Origin: an uncultured Prevotellaceae bacterium
GTDB taxonomy: Bacteria; Bacteroidota; Bacteroidia; Bacteroidales; Muribaculaceae
Direction: 5' to 3'
Length of the DNA stretch: 64,000 bases
Assembly (NCBI GenBank): GCA_947302275.1
Contig: CAMYUW010000002.1
Coordinates: 40,876-104,875 of the forward strand
Numbering within the stretch: position 1 is the stretch's first letter; each line of letters starts with the position of its first letter. Below the pieces are notes generated by a model, which ran no database searches, was not told where the DNA came from, and saw only the letters and a program-made list of their open reading frames with translations. Below, one piece after another: positions 11,201 to 19,228 of this stretch. The position numbers and the translations under genes are program-made.

Positions 11201-12047
11201 TGATGTAGCCCTTGTTCTCAGGCGTGAGGCCGAAATATTGGCCTATACCACGGGCAATGCGGATGCCCTCCTGATGGCAGTAGTCACTGTTCAAAGCACG
11301 GTGGCGTGCAGGCTGATAGGTGTGGAAATAACCCTCAATTAGGAAACCGGGAGCACCATGCTTGAGCACGCCCAGGTAACCTTTGTAAGCTATGCCCGTG
11401 TTTGGGTCAACGCGGGTCGATGAGCTGCCGTAGAAATCGATGTCACCACGAATATTGGGATTGTTGGGCCCATAATAGTTCATGGGGTCAATTTCATTGG
11501 TATAGAATAGCGGCCAGCATACTGATGCCATGTCACGACTGCCTGGAGCCAAGTCGCCACCTGTACCATCATTACCACGATAAAGAATCAACGGATAGTT
11601 GGTCGATGTTCCGTCGGTAGAGGCGTTGGAATGGTGTGACAGGAACATATCATAGTTGCCCACCTCCACTTCCTCGCAGATTTCAGACAAGGGTCGGTTG
11701 TAGATTTCAGCATCGGGAGCACCTGCTACATAGGGATACGGGCCATTAAACCACCTTGACATGGTGATGTTCTCAGGCTTCACACCCATCTTGATGAGTG
11801 TGGCACGCGTCTGGATGGATTTCCACAGGTTGGTGTTGCTCTCGTAGAATCCGTTGGTGTCAGGACGCCCAGTCTCGGGCAACATGGGGTAGGGAATAGT
11901 CGCCATCGGGCGGTCGTTGGGTCCCCAGCTGCCATGTCCGGGATTCAGATAGATACGGATTTCATCGGCCGTCTTGGCCTGCAATGCGCCGGCTGCCATG
12001 ATGGCGGCTACGGCAAGTAATAATATCTTCTTCATAGCTGTCATCAT
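8292..12047 (-). CDS. Secreted N-acetylmuramoyl-L-alanine amidase (Amidase_3), giant, T9SS-type tail
   Basis: A 1251-residue paralog of the 3368-7156 amidase with the same order of parts: signal peptide, zinc amidase domain (His38, Glu69, His139, catalytic Glu239), carboxypeptidase-regulatory-like domain and a long beta-rich region. Its first 128 residues are identical to the paralog; after that the two diverge steadily. The C-terminus differs completely. In place of a dockerin it ends with a short module, ERYFDIRGIEY...DGVNIIVRTYSDG, resembling the type A sorting tails of the type IX secretion system. Peptidoglycan cleavage is predicted from the catalytic set. Export through SprA (encoded at 32750-40216) is inference. 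It overlaps the upstream tolB-like stop by 4 nt. Confidence 0.85.
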   Translation of the reverse strand: MMTAMKKILLLAVAAIMAAGALQAKTADEIRIYLNPGHGSWGPNDRPMATIPYPMLPETGRPDTNGFYESNTNLWKSIQTRATLIKMGVKPENITMSRWFNGPYPYVAGAPDAEIYNRPLSEICEEVEVGNYDMFLSHHSNASTDGTSTNYPLILYRGNDGTGGDLAPGSRDMASVCWPLFYTNEIDPMNYYGPNNPNIRGDIDFYGSSSTRVDPNTGIAYKGYLGVLKHGAPGFLIEGYFHTYQPARHRALNSDYCHQEGIRIARGIGQYFGLTPENKGYIMGSVKNVHEHLIDNLYKYNATSMDQWAPINGAVVILYKEGQEVARYTTDQNYNGVFVFENLEPGNYTLAVEAEGYKPLGEYTEATVDNKWKELITAATREIVVEANKTSYAVPLLEAIDYEIPTDLFQNYPEPELPGYVKAPIKLELTRDNGTTYDFAGAIKRMLVRGDSTVVLTNDEEGTPHIYLINNIDKVIVKELSINNVAPSEPNNAGYYSRLNDIAFTADGQLVGVNCLQTQFSDGQVNEGFERGTLRLYKWADYDSDPIEWITTQSSANFYYYRAQSMVIDGEANNCVITLMGTNDAASSAGGMRFLKLNVTNGQIASTVYTEKTIAATSNFTKAKIGEPQIVLSPRNDDQVMLDGENTLLMEVATAIENGTDSEVVGRFDGDERDIPVKGTSFFKYAQHQFMVTPYIAQSDDDAVNVGGIKLYDITAGVDQAALVATTNTDLDPLACQFMSTGANVKGEDIYLYLMQDNKMTKWQAFAEQQPIEPGVFAYGLKYTFDNDLYTFIFNANAAAKYAFITFYDMDGNEVTTIEVPNVVEGENSIEIDCKSLPEVAENKLRWSITLEGEPITTIRRINPLEQNYSGQLFVAVDKSPASPKMGTIYTGNRIGSGSDSNGVYVCDVMGQRASDNLYRGGHNWGSNYRMGIDANGKLYVPDWGDGASGVFIADPLHMEDDWTEFFIGTRNSDGLITNDGVNVGSSTPGVAIGGTGADTKLYVYLEDFGNGVGVYNIGQPDGSVVDTWSTAPNQYFDVGYLQLNTNGNVVADAQGRGVWIAQYRAADKNDASVPSLIFVDSDGNLTFNSGRAPYINMLNGSERSGFAVNDACDLLAINDGSGILQFYDLTWDGTTPDITPKYSYKADARNSAGSIFQMAFDYAGNLVCAGGNIGIYSLPTEENIHTTPACGDYETIVIPSAVNETSVNKIIVSERYFDIRGIEYRQPVDGVNIIVRTYSDGSSDAIKVLK

Positions 12048-12924
12048 TTGGTTACGTTAATAATATAGGCTTCACCAGCAGGAGTGCTGAAGACGATCTT
12101 GCCGTCAGCGGCGTGGGGATACATGGCGATGGTCTCATCGCCGGTCAGCGTCTGGGTCGTGCCGTCGAGCGTGGCGGCCACGATGGTCGAGGCATAGATG
12201 AATTCGCCGTCGTCCAGGTCCATCATGCCGACGACAGTGTTGTCATCATACCATACCGGGGCACGCATCCTGCCCACCATACGCACGTTGCCACCGTCAA
12301 GGTCGCAGACGTATGCACCATGTGCGGCCTGGTAGTAGAGCACCTTTGTGCCGTCGGGTGAGAGTGATGGCCACAGGTAACTGAAACTGGTGCCGTTGGG
12401 CGAGAGGTTGCGTGTTTTGCCGTTGACGGTGATCATCAGCTGGCCCTTGTTGATGGAGAGCACAGGCAGATTCTGGGCCTTGGCGGTGCCGATGGCCTTT
12501 TTGGTGAACTTGCCCTTGTTGACTGCTCCAGCACTGACTTTGTCAATCCCGTAACCCTGCAGGTCTCGCGTGGGCTTGACGAGCAAGTCACTCTTGCCAG
12601 TTGCCAGGTTCACGCTCTTGAGTGCGGAAAGTCGCAGGTGCTTGTCGTTGAATGAGCCCTCGCGGAATAGTACGGTCTGCCCGTCGGGGGAGATTTTCAC
12701 GTTGTGCCCTGCGCTGGGCGCGTTGCTCAACACTTGTGTCTGGCCTGTTGCCAGATCGAGCTTAGTCAGTCCCTGGTTGGTGGCGCTGGTCAGCAGCAGG
12801 TAATCACCCTGCGGGCTGATGGCAGCCACAGCTGCCTGCTCGGGCAGATTGACCTTCTCTATCGAGGTCACCTGCAAAACCTGTGCAGCAGCACACAACG
12901 AGAAACCTAACGTCAAAGCGAAAA
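11800..12924. repeat. 1,125-bp direct repeat, copy 2
   Basis: This is the partner of 6909-8033. Overlapping frames on the opposite strand also translate identically in both copies, which supports identity at third codon positions and argues for very recent duplication or gene conversion. Confidence 0.85.
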
Positions 12925-12943
12925 ATAGTAGTTTTCTCATCAT
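12044..12943 (-). CDS. Secreted TolB-like beta-propeller protein, copy 2
   Basis: A 299-residue twin of the 7153-8049 product, identical apart from one extra Phe in the signal peptide (KLLFFAL against KLLFAL). It carries the same PD40-like blades and no catalytic residues. It is the first gene of the second cassette and overlaps the amidase start by 4 nt. Upstream, a TTG-N20-TAATTTTG promoter sits at 13002-13032, different from the promoter of copy 1, so the two cassettes may be controlled separately. Function is unknown; a partner or recruiting role for the amidase is inference from coupling and co-duplication. Confidence 0.8.
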   Translation of the reverse strand: MMRKLLFFALTLGFSLCAAAQVLQVTSIEKVNLPEQAAVAAISPQGDYLLLTSATNQGLTKLDLATGQTQVLSNAPSAGHNVKISPDGQTVLFREGSFNDKHLRLSALKSVNLATGKSDLLVKPTRDLQGYGIDKVSAGAVNKGKFTKKAIGTAKAQNLPVLSINKGQLMITVNGKTRNLSPNGTSFSYLWPSLSPDGTKVLYYQAAHGAYVCDLDGGNVRMVGRMRAPVWYDDNTVVGMMDLDDGEFIYASTIVAATLDGTTQTLTGDETIAMYPHAADGKIVFSTPAGEAYIINVTK

Positions 12944-13001
12944 AAAGGTAAATGTTTTAAAATTATTAAAGTAAATTGATGTATTCTGTAATATATTGCA
13001 G

Positions 13002-13032
13002 CAAAATTAATGCAAGCAAATGTGAAAAACAA
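13002..13032 (-). promoter_or_regulatory. Putative promoter of cassette 2
   Basis: On the minus strand TTG (13030-13032) is followed after 20 nt by TAATTTTG (13002-13009), the normal Bacteroidota spacing. The leader to the tolB-like start is about 55 nt. Confidence 0.55.
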
Positions 13033-13102
13033 GAAAAATCCGTTTAAAATCTATAAATTGATGATAATTTGCCTCAATTTATGAAAAGTACAATAAAAGA
13101 CT

Positions 13103-13130
13103 AAAGGGCCGAAATATGCTCCGGCCCTTT
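13103..13130 (-). terminator. Terminator of prs
   Basis: A 9-bp perfect stem (AAAGGGCCG and its complement) with a 10-nt loop, lying after the prs stop. On the minus strand a modest T-rich stretch (TAGTCTTTTATT) follows. Confidence 0.7.
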
Positions 13131-13158
13131 ATATAGTTTGCATCACCAACACCTTACC

Positions 13159-14094
13159 TTATTTAAAGAGGAAAAGGTCGTTGATGGATTTCTTGATGTT
13201 AACATGCTTAATAGCGTGGGCAAACATCTTGTCCACACTCAAGATTCTCACCTTGGGGCACTTGTCAGTGTCATAAGGGATGCTGTCGCTGATGACCAGT
13301 TCGTCCAGGCCGCTGGCCATAACGCGCTCACTGGCAGGGTCACTCATCACGGCATGGGAAATGTAAGCGCGAACACTGCGAGCGCCGTTATCTTTCATCA
13401 AGGAGGCGGCTTTGCAGATAGTACCTGCAGTGTCCACCATATCGTCGATGAGGATGACATCCTTGTCCTGCACGTCGCCGATGATGGTCATCGACTCGAC
13501 CACATTGGCCTGTTGACGATGCTTGTGGCACAGCACGAGAGGAGCGTTGAAGTACTTGGCATAGGAATTGGCACGCTTGGCTCCTCCCACGTCGGGCGAG
13601 GCAATAACCATATCCTTGAGATTCAACGAAGCGATGTCGGGGACAAACATGGTCGATGCGTACAAGTGGTCAACGGGAATGTCAAAGAAACCCTGAATCT
13701 GATCGGCATGCAGGTCCATAGTGATTAAGCGGTCAATACCTGCTGCAATCAACAGGTTGGCGACCAGCTTGGCGGCAATCGACACACGGGGCTTGTCCTT
13801 GCGATCCTGGCGTGCCCACCCGAAATAGGGGATAACAGCAATGACCGACTGCGCCGATGCCCGCTTTGCTGCATCAATCATGAGCAACAGTTCCATCAGG
13901 TTCTCACTTGCCTTGAACGTGGATTGCACAAGATAGACCTCCGCGCCACGCACAGGCTCCTCATAGCAAACCTCAAACTCTCCATCGGCAAAATGAGAAA
14001 TGTTCAATTTACCCAGTTCAATACCAAGTTGTTCTGCAATCTTCAAGGCAACATAACGTGAGTTAGTGCCCGAGAAAACCTTCATATCAGCCAT
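13159..14094 (-). CDS. prs: Ribose-phosphate pyrophosphokinase
   Basis: A 311-residue cytoplasmic enzyme that makes PRPP from ribose 5-phosphate and ATP for nucleotide, histidine and tryptophan synthesis. Family motifs are present: the ATP-binding FGWARQDRK (91-99), the metal/ribose site DLHADQIQGFF (127-137) and the PRPP loop VILIDDMVDTAGT (213-225). Length matches class I enzymes (about 310-315). The start at 14094 is followed by a second in-frame ATG three codons on, so the exact start is uncertain by three residues. A TACCTTTG -7 box lies at 14121-14128, about 27 nt upstream. It has its own terminator and looks monocistronic. Confidence 0.96.
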   Translation of the reverse strand: MADMKVFSGTNSRYVALKIAEQLGIELGKLNISHFADGEFEVCYEEPVRGAEVYLVQSTFKASENLMELLLMIDAAKRASAQSVIAVIPYFGWARQDRKDKPRVSIAAKLVANLLIAAGIDRLITMDLHADQIQGFFDIPVDHLYASTMFVPDIASLNLKDMVIASPDVGGAKRANSYAKYFNAPLVLCHKHRQQANVVESMTIIGDVQDKDVILIDDMVDTAGTICKAASLMKDNGARSVRAYISHAVMSDPASERVMASGLDELVISDSIPYDTDKCPKVRILSVDKMFAHAIKHVNIKKSINDLFLFK

Positions 14095-14120
14095 AACAGT
14101 AATCCATTAATTTGTTTTTG

Positions 14121-14128
14121 CAAAGGTA
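14121..14128 (-). promoter_or_regulatory. Putative -7 box of prs
   Basis: The minus strand reads TACCTTTG, a perfect TAnnTTTG match with a short leader before prs. No clear -33 TTTG is seen. Confidence 0.6.
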
Positions 14129-14202
14129 ATCAATTATTGCCGTTTTACCCCTATGTTTCTTGATTAATTTTCTAAAAAAATACTTTAGGTGGACAGATGT
14201 TA

Positions 14203-15873
14203 TTATAAACTGTTGATTTTATAAAGATTGGCGCTGTGAGCAGCGATACTGACGGGCAGGCGAGTATCTTCAGTCAGTACTATCGCATCGGTCTTTCCCG
14301 TAAGCAAGTCAAGGCAATTGTATTTACCGTGGGGAAAGTGTGCACAATCAAGTGCATGCTGGGGAATGCGGATGGATGTCTCCAGTGGTTGATCGCCGAA
14401 GTTTGCCACAATCAGTGTCATTTCACCTGCATAATGCCTCAGGTAAGCATATTGGCTATGCGTGTTGAGGGTATCCTGGTTCACATACATGAGGTCGAAG
14501 AAATCCCCTTGTGCAAGACTCTTCTCGCTTTTGCAAAGATTCAGGATTTTGCGATATATCGCTCTCAAGCGGCGCTCACTGGCAGTGGGTCTCCCATTGT
14601 GCCAGCGGCGTAGGGTGGGGACGCTCCAGTAATCAAAAATAGTGGTGCGTCCATCATGACCGCTGTAACCCTCGGCATCGGCAGCAGGCTCACCCAACTC
14701 TTGGCCAGCATAAACCATAAACGGACAACATGATATCGTGGCACTGACCACTAAGGCAGGCAAAGCTTTCCACGGGTCACTGCAGAATTGTTGTGAGGCA
14801 ATGCGCTGCTCGTCATGGTTCTCGAGGAAATTGAGCATGTGGTCACCTATACCCTCAACCGATTGCCAGCAACGGGTAATATCGCTAGCGGGCCATCCGT
14901 TGCACAGGATTCCGCGCAATGTATCATAGAGGGTTACCTTGTCATACAGATAGTCAAAGCCACCATCAAAAATGTAACTATGATAGAGCGCGACATCATA
15001 TATCTCTGCAATAAAGATGATATCAGGATGGCTGGACTTGATTGCATGGATTGCCCAGTGCCAAAACGCTACCGGAACCATGTGGGCCATATCGCAACGG
15101 AATCCGTCAATGCCCTTGCTGGACCAGAAACGCAGAATGTTAAGCATTTTTAGCCAAGTGGGTGGTACTGGTTCAAAATGGGTGCTGCCATTCCATGGAT
15201 CAATGCCATAGTTGAGTTTCACGGTCTCGTACCAGTCGTCACGGTTGGGCGAGGCGGTATAACAATCGTTACCTGTTGCGCGTGCAGGGAATTCACGATA
15301 TGCGTCCCGACCGCTTCCGAGATCTACCCCGATAGGAGCGAAATCCTGACCGGTGATATAGTAAAAGTTGTTCTTCGGGTCAAAGAACATCATGGGGTTG
15401 TCGCCCTCGCCCAGGTCTTTAACACCTGCAGGCTTGGCATCGCTTTCATACTCGCGGGCCACATGGTTGGGGACAAAGTCGATGATAACTTTGAGACCCG
15501 CACGATGAGCGCGATTGACCAATGCTTCAAACTCAGCCATGCGGTGATTCACATCGACAGCGAAGTCGGGACACACATCATAGTAGTCTCGAATGGCATA
15601 AGGGGAACCAGCTTTCCCTTTTACCACATGAGGATTGCATGGGGTGATTTCGTAGCGGGAATAATCTGTAGCGGTAGCATGTTCGATGATTCCTGTAAAC
15701 CAGACGTGGGTTGCGCCTAGTGACTTGATAGAGCGCAACTTGCTATCATCGATTTCGTTAAATTTACCGCAACCGTTCTGCTCAATACTTCCGTTAGGCG
15801 TACAATGTTCATTACAATTGGTAAACCATCGGGGCATCAACTGGTAGATAATCGTCTTTTTCTTCTCTTTCAT
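14203..15873 (-). CDS. Cytoplasmic GH13 alpha-amylase family enzyme
   Basis: A 556-residue glycoside hydrolase of family 13 without a signal peptide, so it probably acts on intracellular maltodextrin or glycogen. The four GH13 regions are visible: region I VIIDFVPNHV (Asp132, His137), region II GFRCDMAH with nucleophile Asp261, region III IFIAEIYD with acid/base Glu290, and region IV ENHDEQ with His353 and Asp354. I chose the ATG at 15873 rather than an in-frame ATG 33 nt upstream because a perfect TATCTTTG -7 box (15878-15885) lies between them; the longer start would lie upstream of transcription. That makes the message nearly leaderless. Product specificity (amylase or related hydrolase) cannot be settled from the sequence. 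Confidence 0.88.
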   Translation of the reverse strand: MKEKKKTIIYQLMPRWFTNCNEHCTPNGSIEQNGCGKFNEIDDSKLRSIKSLGATHVWFTGIIEHATATDYSRYEITPCNPHVVKGKAGSPYAIRDYYDVCPDFAVDVNHRMAEFEALVNRAHRAGLKVIIDFVPNHVAREYESDAKPAGVKDLGEGDNPMMFFDPKNNFYYITGQDFAPIGVDLGSGRDAYREFPARATGNDCYTASPNRDDWYETVKLNYGIDPWNGSTHFEPVPPTWLKMLNILRFWSSKGIDGFRCDMAHMVPVAFWHWAIHAIKSSHPDIIFIAEIYDVALYHSYIFDGGFDYLYDKVTLYDTLRGILCNGWPASDITRCWQSVEGIGDHMLNFLENHDEQRIASQQFCSDPWKALPALVVSATISCCPFMVYAGQELGEPAADAEGYSGHDGRTTIFDYWSVPTLRRWHNGRPTASERRLRAIYRKILNLCKSEKSLAQGDFFDLMYVNQDTLNTHSQYAYLRHYAGEMTLIVANFGDQPLETSIRIPQHALDCAHFPHGKYNCLDLLTGKTDAIVLTEDTRLPVSIAAHSANLYKINSL

Positions 15874-15877
15874 GCTG

Positions 15878-15885
15878 CAAAGATA
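15878..15885 (-). promoter_or_regulatory. -7 box giving a leaderless GH13 mRNA
   Basis: The minus strand reads TATCTTTG, CAGC, ATG. Only four bases separate the box from the start codon, so transcription should begin at or next to the A of the ATG. Confidence 0.6.
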
Positions 15886-15907
15886 GTCGTTTTTCTCTTT
15901 TTTCAAT

Positions 15908-15915
15908 TACCTTTG
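15908..15915 (+). promoter_or_regulatory. Divergent -7 box toward the aldolase gene
   Basis: TACCTTTG on the plus strand, 23 bp from the minus-strand box of the amylase gene. It would drive the aldolase-like gene with a leader of about 140 nt containing the GCTCGC repeat. Confidence 0.45.
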
Positions 15916-15926
15916 CAGCCTGAAAT

Positions 15927-15977
15927 GCGAGCATTGCTAACAGTTAAGGTTTATATGCTCGCTTTGCTCGCAGTTTA
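15927..15977. repeat. GCTCGC intergenic repeat, copy A
   Basis: GCGAGCAT and ATGCTCGC form an 8-bp inverted pair about 20 nt apart, followed by GCTTTGCTCGCAGTTTA. The segment 15956-15977 recurs with one mismatch at 20619-20640, also in a gap between genes. Confidence 0.5.
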
Positions 15978-16058
15978 GAGTTAAGGTCTAGAGAAGGCAT
16001 CCGCATCCTTGAGACTGGTGACGAGCGGCTTAAAACTTATTTTACTACTGAAGAAAAT

Positions 16059-17087
16059 ATGATTTCATTTGAGAGTGATTACAATAACGGTTGTCACGAG
16101 GCAATCTTGAGAAGATTGATCGAAACCAATGGCGAACGTGCAACTGGCTATGGTCTTGACGACTATTGTACAGCTGCCAGGGAGAAGATCCGCTTGGCAT
16201 GTGCAAAACCCGAGGCCGATGTGTTTTTCCTGGTTGGTGGTACCCAGACTAATGCCACTGTTATCGATGCGATGCTGCAGTCCTATCAGGGTGTGCTTGC
16301 AGTCGAGACGGGCCATATCAACGTCCATGAGTCAGGTGCCATCGAGTTTGGCGGCCACAAGGTATTGGCTTTACCTTCTCACGATGGTAAGATGGATGCT
16401 GGTGAGCTGCAGGAATGGCTCGAAGCGTTCTATGGCGACATCGCCTACGAGCACATGGTTTTCCCGGGGATGGTCTATATCACTTTTGCCACCGAGATGG
16501 GAACAATCTACACGTTCGACGAATTGACGGCAATCAGCGATGTTTGCAAGCGTTATAACCTGCCTCTGTTTATCGATGGGGCCCGTCTGGGCTACGGACT
16601 CATGGCTGAGGGTTGTGATGTGACCTTGCCCCAATTGGCCGACCTATGTGATGCCTTTTATATTGGCGGCACCAAGTGTGGCGCCTACTGTGGTGAAGCT
16701 GTCGTCTTTCCCAATCCAGGGGCTCCAGCACCGGCTCATTTCTTTACAATTGTCAAGCAACATGGGGCTTTGTTGGCCAAGGGACGCTTACTCGGCATCC
16801 AGTTCGATACCTTGATGCAGGATAACCTCTACTTCAAGATTGCCCGCCATGCGGTAGAGCAAGCGATGAGACTGCGTGATGCCTTTATCGCAAAGGGTTA
16901 CAAGATGTATAGCAATTCTCCTACCAATCAGCAGTTTGTTCTGTTGGATACTGAAACCATAAAACGCTTGGAGAAAGATTTTGTCTTTGAGCAGTGGTTC
17001 CCTGTTGGTGACCTGATGAACTGCCGTTTTGTCACCAGTTGGGCCACGACCTCCGAGGATGTAGATGCCTTGATCGCAGCCCTGTAA
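16059..17087 (+). CDS. PLP-dependent beta-eliminating lyase, low-specificity threonine aldolase-like
   Basis: A 342-residue fold-type I PLP enzyme resembling low-specificity L-threonine aldolases, which split threonine into glycine and acetaldehyde. The Schiff-base lysine is Lys206 in YIGGTKCG. The phosphate-binding region GGTQTNATV lies near residue 59, and the Asp of FIDGARLGYG, typically contacting the PLP ring nitrogen, is near 171. Length is normal for the family. It stands between the divergent amylase gene and a secreted protease on the same strand (37-bp gap). Substrate is inferred from family resemblance only; other beta-eliminating lyases share these motifs. Confidence 0.85.
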   Translation: MISFESDYNNGCHEAILRRLIETNGERATGYGLDDYCTAAREKIRLACAKPEADVFFLVGGTQTNATVIDAMLQSYQGVLAVETGHINVHESGAIEFGGHKVLALPSHDGKMDAGELQEWLEAFYGDIAYEHMVFPGMVYITFATEMGTIYTFDELTAISDVCKRYNLPLFIDGARLGYGLMAEGCDVTLPQLADLCDAFYIGGTKCGAYCGEAVVFPNPGAPAPAHFFTIVKQHGALLAKGRLLGIQFDTLMQDNLYFKIARHAVEQAMRLRDAFIAKGYKMYSNSPTNQQFVLLDTETIKRLEKDFVFEQWFPVGDLMNCRFVTSWATTSEDVDALIAAL

Positions 17088-17124
17088 ATGTTCATTATCT
17101 ATTAATTCATTTTATATTTCTATC

Positions 17125-19122
17125 ATGAAAAGGTGGTTGATGCTGATTGCAACTTTGATTGCAACCGCATTTAATTCTTCGTATGTTAATGCCGAAATCA
17201 TAAATGCCAGCCATGCAGCTCAAATCGCATCGGACTTTTTGACGACCCTCAACGGCAACAGCCGATTGAAAGTCATGGCAACAGGTTTATCATTGCGCTA
17301 TACTTGCTACTCTTCGATAGACCATGTGACACCTACTTATTATGTGTTTGTGAATGAACGCAATGGTGGTTGGGTCATTGCTGCTGCCGATGATCGTGCC
17401 ATACCGATTCTGGGGTACTGCGAAGGCGGAAACTTTGACATGGAGCAGTTGCCCTGCAACATGCGGTCATGGATCAACAGTTATAGCGAACAAATAGAAC
17501 ACATACAGCGTCATCCTGAACTTGAACCAAGCCAGCCCGGATTGCGCATCACCTCCTCGTTAGCCAACATTAGCCCCATGCTGACATCTTCCTGGGGACA
17601 GAGCTCGCCTTTTAATGGACAATGTCCCAAGGTGGGTTATTATCGGACTTATACTGGTTGTGTGGCTACAGCAATGGCTCAGGTGATGTATTACCATCGT
17701 TATCCTGTAAGGGAATGTCGGGCTATTCCTGCCTACACATCTAAAGGGGGAATCAGTATTTCCGCTTTGTCGGCTGTTGAGTTTGATTGGGATAATATGC
17801 TTTCATCCTATAGTTATAACTACAACACCACTCAGGCCAATGCTGTGGCTGAGTTGATGCGCTATTGCGGCCAATCCGTCGAGATGAACTACGGCACAAG
17901 CATCAGCACAGCCTTATTTCAGACGATACCCTTTGCTCTAAACTACTATTTTGGATATAGTGAATCGGCAAAAGCTTTTGCGAGAGACTCGTCCAATGAA
18001 GCAGACTGGGAACAAATGGTGTATGATGAATTAGCCAAAGGTAGGCCAATTATTTACTCGGGCTATGACAGTAACAGTGGCTCACATGCTTTTGTTCTTG
18101 ACGGCTATCGTGATGGTATGTTCCACATTAATTGGGGTTGGAGCGGAGATTACGATTCTTATTGGCAGTTATCGGCATTGACACCTAAGAGTTATAATTT
18201 CTCTTCTCATCAGTTGGCAGTAATGGAAATTCATCGCGATTATGCCGATGTTAACGGTGACGGTGGCATCAGTATTGCCGATGTGAGTCAATTGATTGAC
18301 ATTCTCCTCGGCGGCAACAATGATGGATATGTGGCTGGAGATGTGAATGGTGATGGCACAACCAGTATCAAGGACGTTACCATTCTGGTTGATTGGCTCT
18401 TGAGTAATGGCGGAAATAATAATGTGGGCGATGAGTTTACAGTAAATGGTGTGGCATTCAAGATGGTGAAGGTGGAAGGCGGAACCTTCGTGATGGGTGC
18501 GACAGCTGAACAAGGCGATGATGCCAGTTTGGCTGAACAACCATCTCATCAAGTGACACTGTCATCCTATTATATTGGCAAAACCGAAGTGACTCAAGCG
18601 CTGTGGAAAGCCGTTATGGGGTCTAATCCCAGCAGCCTGTGCGGTCCGGAGTTGCCCGTTGGCAATGTGAGTTGGAATGACTGTATGGAATTCATCAGCC
18701 GCTTGAATAATTTGACGGGACTGTCTTTCAGACTGCCTACCGAAGCCGAATGGGAATTTGCCGCCCGTGGAGGCAATAAGAGTCAGGGATACCGATATGC
18801 CGGCAGTGATGACATCGATGCTGTGGCCTGGTTTTTTGATAATGCCCAGTATTCCTATGGCAGGCGAGTAGCACAAAAGATGCCCAATGAACTGGGGATT
18901 TATGATATGAGTGGAAACATGTATGAGTGGTGCTCAGATTATTGTGCTATGTATGACTCTGATGAACCGCAGACCAATCCGCAAGGCCCATTAACCGGCA
19001 ACGAGAGGGTTGTTCGCAGTGGAAGTTGGTATTCTCCTGCATCAGAATGCCGCAACTCTGCCCGTTCGGGAGCCGAGCCTACGGCAGCCTATGTCCACAT
19101 GGGTTTCCGACTCGCTTTGTAA
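17125..19122 (+). CDS. Secreted C10 (streptopain-like) protease fused to dockerin and FGE/SUMF domain
   Basis: A 665-residue exported protein with three parts. After a signal peptide (about 1-23) and an inhibitory propeptide comes a C10 cysteine protease with catalytic Cys179 in TGCVATAMAQ and His321 in SGSHAFVLDGY, followed by the conserved HINWGWSG. Residues 373-430 are a dockerin pair (DVNGDGGIS, DVNGDGTTS). Residues 440-665 are a formylglycine-generating-enzyme/SUMF fold (GGTFVMGAT, LPTEAEWEFAARG, YDMSGNMYEWC, VVRSGSWYSP, HMGFRLAL). In true FGEs a Cys pair near the end is catalytic; here the segment reads GSWYSPASECRNSAR, so only one Cys is in the expected area. The domain is therefore more likely structural or ligand-binding. 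The dockerin lies inside the protein instead of at the C-terminus, which is unusual. Confidence 0.88.
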   Translation: MKRWLMLIATLIATAFNSSYVNAEIINASHAAQIASDFLTTLNGNSRLKVMATGLSLRYTCYSSIDHVTPTYYVFVNERNGGWVIAAADDRAIPILGYCEGGNFDMEQLPCNMRSWINSYSEQIEHIQRHPELEPSQPGLRITSSLANISPMLTSSWGQSSPFNGQCPKVGYYRTYTGCVATAMAQVMYYHRYPVRECRAIPAYTSKGGISISALSAVEFDWDNMLSSYSYNYNTTQANAVAELMRYCGQSVEMNYGTSISTALFQTIPFALNYYFGYSESAKAFARDSSNEADWEQMVYDELAKGRPIIYSGYDSNSGSHAFVLDGYRDGMFHINWGWSGDYDSYWQLSALTPKSYNFSSHQLAVMEIHRDYADVNGDGGISIADVSQLIDILLGGNNDGYVAGDVNGDGTTSIKDVTILVDWLLSNGGNNNVGDEFTVNGVAFKMVKVEGGTFVMGATAEQGDDASLAEQPSHQVTLSSYYIGKTEVTQALWKAVMGSNPSSLCGPELPVGNVSWNDCMEFISRLNNLTGLSFRLPTEAEWEFAARGGNKSQGYRYAGSDDIDAVAWFFDNAQYSYGRRVAQKMPNELGIYDMSGNMYEWCSDYCAMYDSDEPQTNPQGPLTGNERVVRSGSWYSPASECRNSARSGAEPTAAYVHMGFRLAL

Positions 19123-19199
19123 TCATCAATTGTTACTGATTTTGAGTCTTTGTTCTTTGAAACAATTCTTAACTATGGATTGCAATGAATACTATTTTG

Positions 19200-19207
19200 T
19201 ATCTTTG
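19200..19207 (+). promoter_or_regulatory. Putative promoter of tsaB
   Basis: TATCTTTG with a TTG 17 nt upstream (19180-19182), leaving a leader of about 20 nt before tsaB. Confidence 0.55.
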
Positions 19208-19228
19208 CACGTTTTTTAGAAAGATAAA

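Noticed and set aside
17125..19122. Sulfatase-activating FGE
   Set aside because: Only one of the two catalytic cysteines is in place and no sulfatase gene is near, so I describe it as an FGE/SUMF fold only.
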